Of a stretch of DNA of 29,404 nucleotides, positions 22,241 to 29,404 are shown piece after piece. The DNA lies in the NCBI GenBank assembly GCA_031376425.1, contig JANMDR010000029.1:1-29404 (forward strand). The letters are read 5' to 3'. The notes under the pieces were generated by a model that saw only the letters and a program-made list of their open reading frames with translations, was not told the origin of the DNA and searched no databases. The translations under genes and the position numbers were made by a program. Each line of letters starts with the position of its first letter. Positions within the stretch are counted from its first letter, which is position 1. Source of the stretch: JANMDR01 sp031376425. GTDB taxonomy: Bacteria; Pseudomonadota; Gammaproteobacteria; Burkholderiales; Usitatibacteraceae.

Positions 22241-22522
22241 TATGCAAACTTATACTTCATCGATATCGGTATCAAGTCGCTAAAAGCTGCAGCAGAGTTC
22301 AAATATGCAAACTCTAAAGACGAAGTTAAAAAATCAATTGGCGGAATCTACGAAGATATGCGCGGGTACACAGGCAGCGAAGATTGGAAACATTTTTTCG
22401 CTGTACTCCATATGACAGAGCACTTCTTCAGCGAGGATCAAATTAAAACAGAACTCAACCATACGGAGGCAAACGACAATTGGGAGCTCGTTTTGGTCTG
22501 GGGTAAAGGCTCTCGCAATTAA
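22241..22522 (+). pseudogene. C-terminal fragment of a PD-(D/E)XK nuclease-like protein
   Basis: An open stretch of about 93 codons has no usable start codon at its beginning and ends at TAA (22520-22522). It reads KSLKAAAEFKYANSKDEV, a conserved GGIYEDMRGYTGSEDW, HFFAVLHMTEHFFSEDQ and ELVLVWGKGSRN. The EFK tripeptide with the following helix and the DW..FFAV strand resemble the C-terminal half of PD-(D/E)XK-fold nuclease-like proteins. The 5' half is missing; the preceding 140 bases hold no matching frame. It is probably a relic of a defence or restriction-type gene. The conservation of the fragment suggests recent truncation. Confidence 0.55.
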
Positions 22523-22564
22523 ATCTGTCGCCTCTGTAGATGAACGCAGCCACCCTAAAAGCTT

Positions 22565-22591
22565 GGGGATACCCTAAAACACACCATCCCC
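22565..22591 (-). terminator. Possible terminator of the pullulanase gene
   Basis: GGGGAT (22565-22570) and ATCCCC (22586-22591) can form a 6-bp GC-rich stem about 20 bases beyond the pullulanase stop codon on the minus strand, with AAGCTTTT following. The stem is short and the U tract poor, so the call is weak. Confidence 0.35.
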
Positions 22592-22612
22592 ATCAAAACA
22601 CTATCCATTTAC

Positions 22613-25441
22613 CTACTTCACCACCCAAGCCATCGCCGTCCGCGCTGGCACCGTAAATTTGCCACTTGCGCCATCGAAAGCGCCCTGCGTAGCAGGCCGT
22701 TTATCCGCCGCTGCAGCATCGCTATGCACCGGATGCAGCAAATAGGTTTTGCCAATTTCTGAGGGCACGGTGATGCTTTGCGCGGTTTTGCCTACGTTAA
22801 TGAAGTAGATTATTTCTTTGAAGTTGGCACCGGGATAATTTGCGCCATCTACATAGCCTGAAACTACTGTGGCTATTTGTGTGGCTCCGGTATTGTGAAG
22901 TTTAAAACGCGCTTTAATATCGGCGGCGGTTTTTAGGCGCAGCATGGTGGTGCTGGCGCGGATTTTTAATAGGTCACGAAACATATCTCTTGCGAGCGCT
23001 ATTTCGGTGGCGGTGGGCTTGATTTCAGGGCGCACTAGCAGGCTTTTAATTAGGCCATAGGCACTGGCATTGTCGCGTTTGGGCGGTGCGCCAGTACCAA
23101 AATAATTATCGCCGTATGACCAATCGATGCGGTTAAACCAGTCACCTGAATCGTAGCTATTGGCATCTAATGATTTGCTGCGCAAAATATCAATGCCTGC
23201 ATGAAAATACGGCACGCCTTGCGCAAAAATTACGATTGCGGCGCCGAGCATTTGCACTCTGGCGCGATCTTCTTTACTAGTGGAAAAAGGCAGTTTAAAG
23301 GCGTTAATATCGAAAAGTGTTTGGTTATCGTGATTGTCGGCGTAATTAACCACTTCGGATGGTTCTACTACATAGCCTGCGGCCTGCCCGCCGTAGTCGA
23401 TGGCTTGCAGGGCAACGTTAGTATTGTTATAGGTTTGCATGGTGTAGTCGCGCACGGAGCCTGCAAGGGCTACGCGCACAATATCCGCCGCACGCATAAG
23501 GTCCGTGACGGGGCGATTGCTGTTTGTAGATAGCGCGTTTAAGTCATACGTAAGGCCATTTATAAAGCCTTGATTGCGCATTAAATTATCGCCACTATCG
23601 CAGCAGCCGCCACCACGCACAGCATCGCGGATGCGATCATTAAAGCTGCCGATTCCTGTGCCGTTTAAGCCAATTTGCGATGCCTGAATAAAGCGCTGGT
23701 TGTTGGCTACTTCGCCAAAATTCCAGCCTTCACCAATTAAATTTATTTTGCGCCCCGTGGCGGCATTGAGTTTGGCTTGGCTTTCTTCCAACACGCTTTT
23801 TGGCATATGCGCCATGAGGTCATAGCGAAATGAATCAATATTATATTGAGTAGCCCATTGCACAACAGAATCAACGGCAAGCTTGCCCATCATCATATTT
23901 TCGGTGGCGGTGTTATCGCAGCAGCTTGAATTTTCAACCTTACCAGCGCTATTTAAGCGGTGATAATAGCCCGGCACAATGCGGTCTAAAATTGACCGCT
24001 CATACTGCCCGGATGACGAGGTATGATTAAGCACTAGATCCATGCCCACCCGCAGGCCAATCGCATTTAGCCCCTGCACCATGCGCCTGAACTCGATGAT
24101 GCGGGTGGCACCATCGGCGGCGTCAGTGGCAAAGCTACCTTCGGGCGCATTAAAGTGCTGCGGATCATAGCCCCAATTAAAACAATCAGACCCAGCCGTT
24201 GCCGCCACCGCATCTTGCTGCGCCTCAGAATCCGCCGCCGCTTGCGGTATTAGCGGCACAATGCAGTTTTGTTCTGGCACGGTGGCAAGATCAAATACCG
24301 GCAAAAAATGAATGTCTGTTAAGCCAGCGTCAGACAAGGCTTTTAGGTGCTTCATACCGTTTGAATTACTTTCGGTAAACGCCATATATTTACCGCGATA
24401 GGCTTGGCTCACCGTGCCATCGTTAGCTGAAAAATCACGCACATGTAGCTCATAAATACTCATATCCGTTTGCGCTACCACCTTGGAACGCGCCGCTGTG
24501 GGCGGTGTGTTCCAGCCTGCGGGCTTTAAATGATCAGCATTTAAATTAGCGATATAGCTGCGCTTAGAATCCGTGGTGAGGCTGATAGAATAAGGATCAG
24601 TCACCCGATTACGGACTATGCCCACGCCGGGGGCAAACACATCAACTAAGTAGGTGTAATACTTGCCTGATAAATCGCTATTAATGGTTTGCGACCACAC
24701 ACCGGTAGCGGTATCCATGGTAAGCACTTGTTGTTGCTCCATCGCCCCCGCACCGCTGCCGTACACACATACGACCACGCGCTGTGCGGTGGGTGCCCAC
24801 AGTTTAAAACTGGTGGTATTACTTGCTACATTTAAACCCAACACCGCATCACGCGCGGGCGCGTAAATTTCATCGAGCGCACCGGCTACTTGCAGCAAAG
24901 TGGCATCCTGCACCACTCCACCACTGGTCTCACGCACCAGCACGAGTTGCTTTTTATGTAGCTCGGCAAGCTTGGGCAGGTCCGCATCGGCCACGGCAAA
25001 ATTGCTGCCCCCCCCAACATATAAAAAGCGCAGTGCTACCGCCTGCGGTAATTGTTGGCCTACCGTTTGCAAAGTTAGAAACCCTTCCGCACCCGTTACC
25101 GCCCCACCAGTAGGTGTGGCTATTTGGGCGGCACCACTAAAATACAATTTAAAGGTGCCACTAGCATCGGTGCCGGGCCAGCGGATGATTTGCTTATTCA
25201 ACCACACCGCGCGCGCAGCCGTAGGTGTAGCAGCCACGCTAGGCCATAAGGTGATGGCAAAGGCGGACGAATCACAGTCGCTACGGGATGAAATCCGCTC
25301 AGGAGGCGGCGCATTCAGTTTGCGCGGTGGTGTGGCAGCGTAGCTCAAGGCATGGCTCAACCCTGAGAGCGCAAATGCGAGAAGCATGACACCTGTTTTT
25401 AACCCCGACCTAGTATTTAAGGTGCGATTTAGATAGAACAT
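22613..25441 (-). CDS. pulA: Secreted pullulanase-type alpha-1,6-glucosidase (GH13)
   Basis: This is a protein of about 942 residues that hydrolyses alpha-1,6 branch points in pullulan, starch or glycogen. After a signal peptide (cleavage near SYA/A at about 35) come an N-terminal pullulanase domain, a CBM48-type domain (SFKLWAPTAQRVVVCVYG), and the GH13 barrel. Catalytic regions: DLVLNHTS, the nucleophile in FRYDLMAHM (Asp541), the acid/base in LIGEGWNFGE (Glu571) and NYADNHDNQ (His704-Asp705). The pullulanase signature FNWGYDPQHFNAPEGSF is also clear. The frame opens at a TTG (25498), but the ATG at 25441 gives a proper positively charged signal peptide, so I use it. No ribosome-binding site is evident there. 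The C-terminal all-beta domain follows at about 830. It is monocistronic. Confidence 0.92.
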   Translation of the reverse strand: MFYLNRTLNTRSGLKTGVMLLAFALSGLSHALSYAATPPRKLNAPPPERISSRSDCDSSAFAITLWPSVAATPTAARAVWLNKQIIRWPGTDASGTFKLYFSGAAQIATPTGGAVTGAEGFLTLQTVGQQLPQAVALRFLYVGGGSNFAVADADLPKLAELHKKQLVLVRETSGGVVQDATLLQVAGALDEIYAPARDAVLGLNVASNTTSFKLWAPTAQRVVVCVYGSGAGAMEQQQVLTMDTATGVWSQTINSDLSGKYYTYLVDVFAPGVGIVRNRVTDPYSISLTTDSKRSYIANLNADHLKPAGWNTPPTAARSKVVAQTDMSIYELHVRDFSANDGTVSQAYRGKYMAFTESNSNGMKHLKALSDAGLTDIHFLPVFDLATVPEQNCIVPLIPQAAADSEAQQDAVAATAGSDCFNWGYDPQHFNAPEGSFATDAADGATRIIEFRRMVQGLNAIGLRVGMDLVLNHTSSSGQYERSILDRIVPGYYHRLNSAGKVENSSCCDNTATENMMMGKLAVDSVVQWATQYNIDSFRYDLMAHMPKSVLEESQAKLNAATGRKINLIGEGWNFGEVANNQRFIQASQIGLNGTGIGSFNDRIRDAVRGGGCCDSGDNLMRNQGFINGLTYDLNALSTNSNRPVTDLMRAADIVRVALAGSVRDYTMQTYNNTNVALQAIDYGGQAAGYVVEPSEVVNYADNHDNQTLFDINAFKLPFSTSKEDRARVQMLGAAIVIFAQGVPYFHAGIDILRSKSLDANSYDSGDWFNRIDWSYGDNYFGTGAPPKRDNASAYGLIKSLLVRPEIKPTATEIALARDMFRDLLKIRASTTMLRLKTAADIKARFKLHNTGATQIATVVSGYVDGANYPGANFKEIIYFINVGKTAQSITVPSEIGKTYLLHPVHSDAAAADKRPATQGAFDGASGKFTVPARTAMAWVVK

Positions 25442-25738
25442 GCGGCTATGAGAAATAAGGGATGCAAACAATTTAGCGCCTCGCTCGGTTGGGTACAATC
25501 AAGTTACGTTATTATTTTCGATTCGATAAAATCGTATGCTAAATTATGTACTAAAACTACATTTTTAGGTAAAAAATGCGATTTAAATGTATTTCAATTT
25601 ATCATGGTTGTTTGTAAGCGCCCTATTTTTAGATGTTTGTCCTGCTACAAAGTCAACCTAGGCGCTACACACCAATAAGTATCAACATAAATTTTTTGTA
25701 ATAAAACTACGAACTTTCCTCTACAAAGCGTCCTACCT

Positions 25739-26833
25739 ATGAACGAAAACCACACCTTTGGCTGGGGCATTATTGGCCCCGGTGCTATTGCCCATCAGTT
25801 TGCTGATGCCGTCCACCGCAGCCGCGTTGACGGCGCGAATACCCATTTTGACGGCCGCATTGACGGTGCAAAAGCCCATTTGCGTACCCGCACCGTTGCC
25901 GTACTGGGGCGCGACAAAGCGAACGCTAAGGCCTTCGCCGATCACTGGAACCGCGATGGCGTGCCGGAAATTATTGTTGCCGAAACTCTGGATGCCCTAC
26001 TAGCCCGCGACGACATTCACGGCATCTATATCGCCACGCCCAACACCGCCCATTTTGACTTTGCCTGCGCCGCACTACGTGCGGGTAAAGCAGTGCTTTG
26101 CGAAAAGCCCCTAGTGCCCAATGCCAAGCAAGCCCGCGAGCTGGTAGAACTTGCAAAGCAACACCAAACCTTCCTCATGGAAGCCCTGTGGACGCGCTTT
26201 CTGCCCATTTATAGCGATATCAGAGGATGGCTGCACGACACCCGCGAAGGCCACCATTTAGGCCGGCTGCGCAGCGTGCAATCAAGCTTTTGCTTTAACT
26301 CCCCATACAATGCGCAGGCACGTCATTTCAACCCAGCACTTGCTGGCGGAGCCTTACTTGATATCGGCATTTATTGCCTAGCCATGAGCCGCTGGGTACT
26401 GCAAGCCGCCTACGGTGCCGTGCCCACCCTGCAACAGGTACACGCCCGCGGCGTACTCGCGCCAACGGGGGTAGATACCCGCGTGAGCGCGGCACTGGAA
26501 TTTTCGGAAGATGTGAGCGTGCAATTTGTCTGCGGCTTTGACGGCAGCGCCAATAACAGCCTAGAAATTTATTGTGAGCACGGCACGATAAAAGTACATC
26601 GCAACTTTTGGGCTGCCAGCCAAGCGACGATTCACATCACCGGCCACGAACCCTACACCCACACCAACCCGCTCCGCTATAATGGTTTTGAATACGAGAT
26701 GGAAGAAGTGATGCGCTGCGTAACAACCGGCGCGATTGAAAGCCCCATCATGCCGCATCAAGAATCTATAGAACTAGCCACTTGCCTAGAACAGATTCGG
26801 GGGCAAATTGGGGTTAAATATCCGTTTGAATAG
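25739..26833 (+). CDS. Gfo/Idh/MocA family NAD(P)-dependent oxidoreductase
   Basis: This is a 364-residue cytosolic dehydrogenase. The nucleotide-binding loop WGIIGPGAIAHQFADAV opens a Rossmann domain, followed by IYIATPNTAHFDFACAALRAGKAVLCEKPL, here noted as IYIATPNTAH and the family's EKP motif at 122-124. The C-terminal alpha/beta domain contains GGALLDIGIYCLAMSRW, matching relatives of trans-1,2-dihydrobenzene-1,2-diol dehydrogenase and sugar oxidoreductases. The substrate is probably a sugar or cyclic polyol but cannot be specified. Residues about 30-51 are an extra segment produced by a 33-base tandem duplication. The gene is divergent from pulA and has no clear ribosome-binding site. 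Confidence 0.9.
   Translation: MNENHTFGWGIIGPGAIAHQFADAVHRSRVDGANTHFDGRIDGAKAHLRTRTVAVLGRDKANAKAFADHWNRDGVPEIIVAETLDALLARDDIHGIYIATPNTAHFDFACAALRAGKAVLCEKPLVPNAKQARELVELAKQHQTFLMEALWTRFLPIYSDIRGWLHDTREGHHLGRLRSVQSSFCFNSPYNAQARHFNPALAGGALLDIGIYCLAMSRWVLQAAYGAVPTLQQVHARGVLAPTGVDTRVSAALEFSEDVSVQFVCGFDGSANNSLEIYCEHGTIKVHRNFWAASQATIHITGHEPYTHTNPLRYNGFEYEMEEVMRCVTTGAIESPIMPHQESIELATCLEQIRGQIGVKYPFE
25826..25891 (+). repeat. 33-base in-frame tandem duplication
   Basis: Two adjacent 33-base units begin GTTGACGGCGCGAATACCCA and ATTGACGGTGCAAAAGCCCA. They encode VDGANTHFDGR and IDGAKAHLRTR inside the oxidoreductase, lengthening the loop between the first beta-alpha unit and the second strand. The units have diverged, so the duplication is not very recent. 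Confidence 0.65.
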
Positions 26834-26918
26834 GTGATGCAACGGGCTTTGTAGCAAAGAAATAAACGCTTGAAGGCGCGTTAAAATAACACTTCGTCAG
26901 CCACAATAAAGATAATAA

Positions 26919-29312
26919 ATGACCGCCGCCCTCAACACCGCCACACCCAAAGGAATTACCCTATCGTACACCACGCACACCAATCAGAGCGAAATGCTTA
27001 TCAGGCACCGCACTGCCGGTATGTTGGGGTTAAAGCTATTTGCGTTGGTGTGGTGCGGCGGTTGGCTGGGCATCACGAGTTTTTTTATGATTACTATTTG
27101 GGGTGGGTCAGGTGCCAGTGCTGGCGTATTTTCTAGTGCATTTTCGGCGCTTATCTTGCCGCTGTTTTTCTTAATCGGCCTTTCTGTTAGCGCTTATTTT
27201 GCATGGTTATTACTTAAGCGCACCGACTTCACTTTGGGCAAATCCACACTCAGTGTGGTGCGCCAACTTGGCTCCTTTACGCGGGCGGCGCAATACGAGA
27301 AATCTAACATCACACGGTTTAGTGTGGTGCAAGATGGCGGCCAAGGTGAAGATAGTTTTTTGTCATTTGCGGTGCAAGCGCAAACCAATAGCGGCGCTGT
27401 TACCTTGCTTTCACGTCAACAACGACCATTGGCTGATTGGTTGTGCGCCGCGCTTAATCAATGGCTAGGCAAATCCAAAAGCAGCATTTTTAATGGTCAC
27501 GATCATCGCGAGGATAATGATAGTGGCATCGATGCCAACACCAACACAAATTCCGGCAGCAAGCCAGCGCCACTGACTGCAACCCAGCAAAACCAGATGG
27601 CACTAGTACGCAAGTGGGGCCGTTACGGCACGCCGCTTTTCTGCCTCGCGGTGGCGCTCACCATACTTCGCGATCCCATTAGCTATTTTCTTGGCACAGT
27701 AGTATTTCCTTCAGCGCCGATCCTAGAATCCCCCGTGCCCAATAAATATGCCGATAGTAAATTTCAAATTGATCACGTCTTAAAAGCCACACCAATTACG
27801 TTGGATACTACCGAAGACGTAACGTGGCGGCTCACCACCCAAGCCACAGGCAAAGTGGCTATTGAACACGGCAAGCTAGTATTAAAACTAGATAGCTTTG
27901 GGCTGTATGACCGCTTTCCGTGCCAGCTTAGCGGCGGTAAATGCACTAAGGTAGTTGATGTGCAGTTCGCACTCGCAGCTGAAAGCGGGAAATCATTTAG
28001 CACCATTGCCCGCAGCGATGCATTAACACTCAACGCCGCGCTACCCGCAACAGGTTATCGACGTGGGTTTACGGTAATTACTTTTGAAAACGAGCGCGAT
28101 ATCTCCGCTATCGAACTCGCCACCGCGTGGCCGATTATCACCGTGACCATGCAAATCGGTGATGGCAATACAATCGGCAGTAGCCATCACACGCCAATGC
28201 GGGATGCGTGGCGCACGGCACTCATTGCCGGTAGCGCTCAGGGCGATGCATTTTGGCAACAGGGCTGCAATGCCGCTACCAGCCTTTGGGCGATAATGCA
28301 GATGCGCTGCGATGCACAATTGGCGCAGGCGCTAGAACGAGGCGCGCCGCTGCATACGGAAACCGGCATGGGCAGCGGTGCCTCCCCCCTAATGCATGCG
28401 GTAGATGCTAACAACCTAGATGCACTCACCATTTTGCTAAAGCGCGATTTTGATGTGAACCAATTGTCTGCGGCTGGCTACCCTGCCATCCATCGGGCAG
28501 CCGAGCGCGGCTATACAGAAATGGTGCAGCGCCTAATTGCCGCTGGCGCGAACGTAAACGGTGGCACAGGTCGCAGTGCTGGTCTTGAAACACCACTCGT
28601 GGCAGCTGCATCATTTCGGCGCTGGGATAGCGTCATGGCCTTGCTACAAGGCGGTGCAAACCCAAATACACGAAACTTCCAAGGTTGGGCACCAATTGAT
28701 TACGTCGTCCACAGCGCCATGAACGATACGGCCGATGACGCCAAAAATAATGGGGCAGCCACTAAGCGCGTCGCCGCATTAAAGCTGTTGCTTGATAAAG
28801 GCGCGCGCGCCGATGAAACCATCCCCGTGCCCACCACGGAAAAACGCCCTGAATATCAACAACTGCGCCCGCTCATCTACGCCGCGCAATTTGGCGATAT
28901 TCAGGCGATACCCCTGCTTTTAGCACGCGATGCCGATATTAATAAACCCAATAGCTATGGCATGACGCCGCTAATGCTCGCCGTAAAAGCCCGCCAAGAA
29001 GCGGCAGTGACGCTATTGCTGGCGGCGCAAGCCGATCTAAAACGCGTAGATGCTCATGGCCGCACGGCGCTCAATTACGCCACCTTTAATGCCACACCTG
29101 CCATCGTCAAGAAAGTAGCTGCTGCAGGTGCGGATTTAAACTTTGCTTCTCCCGCAGGTATGCACCACGGCGAAACCGCGCTTATGCACGCAGTGCAAGG
29201 CGGCAATATTGAAACGCTCAAAACCATGTTGGCATTAGGGGCAAAAACATCGGTGTCCGACGCCAAAAGACCTCTGCACAACCACATAAAACCCAACGAA
29301 TTTGAGCGCTAG
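26919..29312 (+). CDS. Membrane protein with C-terminal ankyrin repeats
   Basis: This 797-residue protein has two membrane segments near the N-terminus (about 36-60 and 74-99), a cytoplasmic-looking domain (about 101-185), an acidic Asn/Asp/Ser-rich linker (about 190-220), a third hydrophobic segment (about 236-262), and a long soluble part. The latter ends in about seven ankyrin repeats from 486 to 781, such as ASPLMHAVDANNLDALTILL, YPAIHRAAERGYTEMVQRLI and MTPLMLAVKARQEAAVTLLL. Between 280 and 425 lies a beta-rich domain I do not recognise. Three membrane segments place the ankyrin part outside the cytoplasm, unless the third segment is not membrane-spanning. Its function is unknown; ankyrin repeats bind proteins. 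It is 85 bases downstream of the oxidoreductase gene on the same strand. Confidence 0.82.
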   Translation: MTAALNTATPKGITLSYTTHTNQSEMLIRHRTAGMLGLKLFALVWCGGWLGITSFFMITIWGGSGASAGVFSSAFSALILPLFFLIGLSVSAYFAWLLLKRTDFTLGKSTLSVVRQLGSFTRAAQYEKSNITRFSVVQDGGQGEDSFLSFAVQAQTNSGAVTLLSRQQRPLADWLCAALNQWLGKSKSSIFNGHDHREDNDSGIDANTNTNSGSKPAPLTATQQNQMALVRKWGRYGTPLFCLAVALTILRDPISYFLGTVVFPSAPILESPVPNKYADSKFQIDHVLKATPITLDTTEDVTWRLTTQATGKVAIEHGKLVLKLDSFGLYDRFPCQLSGGKCTKVVDVQFALAAESGKSFSTIARSDALTLNAALPATGYRRGFTVITFENERDISAIELATAWPIITVTMQIGDGNTIGSSHHTPMRDAWRTALIAGSAQGDAFWQQGCNAATSLWAIMQMRCDAQLAQALERGAPLHTETGMGSGASPLMHAVDANNLDALTILLKRDFDVNQLSAAGYPAIHRAAERGYTEMVQRLIAAGANVNGGTGRSAGLETPLVAAASFRRWDSVMALLQGGANPNTRNFQGWAPIDYVVHSAMNDTADDAKNNGAATKRVAALKLLLDKGARADETIPVPTTEKRPEYQQLRPLIYAAQFGDIQAIPLLLARDADINKPNSYGMTPLMLAVKARQEAAVTLLLAAQADLKRVDAHGRTALNYATFNATPAIVKKVAAAGADLNFASPAGMHHGETALMHAVQGGNIETLKTMLALGAKTSVSDAKRPLHNHIKPNEFER

Positions 29313-29404
29313 CGCAGCGTTGAAGAATTTCTAAGTCGAATGAGCGCAATCAATGCACTTTTCACCGTTAAATCACGCGCCTTTGCGCTTGTTAGTCGTT
29401 ATTT

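Noticed and set aside
22099..22317. 72-codon gene after the nucleotidyltransferase
   Set aside because: Its start overlaps the preceding stop, composition is not coding-like, and it overlaps the nuclease-like fragment in another frame.

Overview
The window comes from a Gram-negative bacterium, most likely a beta- or gammaproteobacterium. The reasons are an RtcR/sigma-54-controlled RNA repair operon, a TRAP transporter with a Tat-exported binding protein, an exported c-type cytochrome and secreted enzymes with ordinary signal peptides. Base composition is mid-range. Non-coding spacers are AT-rich and several hold decayed genes, so this looks like a chromosomal segment shaped by repeated insertion and loss.

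Layout. (1) 127-5137: an RNA 2',3'-cyclic-phosphate repair locus. rtcR (minus) diverges from an operon made of a DIP1984-family gene, a structured region with a tRNA-like T-arm/acceptor module, rtcB and rtcA. A sequence matching the full sigma-54 consensus (1862-1877) precedes the operon. The tRNA-like element lies directly upstream of rtcB, where enterobacterial operons of this kind carry Y-RNA genes (yrlBA). No Ro60 (rsr) gene is present. (2) 5328-11328 (minus): an exported mono-haem protein gene followed by a single-chain molybdenum hydroxylase of about 1410 residues with eukaryote-like architecture and non-purine active-site residues. (3) 11356-13003: gene-poor debris including a truncated, frameshifted second rtcA, so the molybdenum enzyme cassette lies between an intact and a dead rtcA in the same orientation. 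(4) 13004-17001: a TRAP transporter (dctP, dctQ, dctM) of the mannitol/chloroaromatic type, with a terminator between the binding-protein gene and the permease genes.

(5) 17375-19207 (minus): a secreted protein made of twelve YVTN beta-propeller repeats. (6) 19332-22522: an accessory patch. A two-gene module (small 59-residue protein overlapping a minimal nucleotidyltransferase) is intact at 21520-22099 and present as a decayed copy at 19350-19579. The two copies bracket GNAT acetyltransferase, M15 peptidase and macrodomain genes. A headless PD-(D/E)XK-like nuclease fragment follows. (7) 22613-29312: metabolic and surface genes: a secreted pullulanase (minus), a Gfo/Idh/MocA oxidoreductase with an internal tandem duplication, and a membrane-anchored ankyrin-repeat protein.

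How the genes work together. RtcR senses damaged RNA ends through its CARF-like domain and switches on RtcB (ligase) and RtcA (cyclase), with the DIP1984 protein and the tRNA-like RNA probably co-transcribed. The cytochrome and molybdenum hydroxylase probably form a substrate-oxidation unit. The TRAP genes import an organic acid. The remaining genes look functionally independent. The strongest candidates for something new are the tRNA-like RNA with DIP1984 inside the RtcR operon and the duplicated nucleotidyltransferase module.
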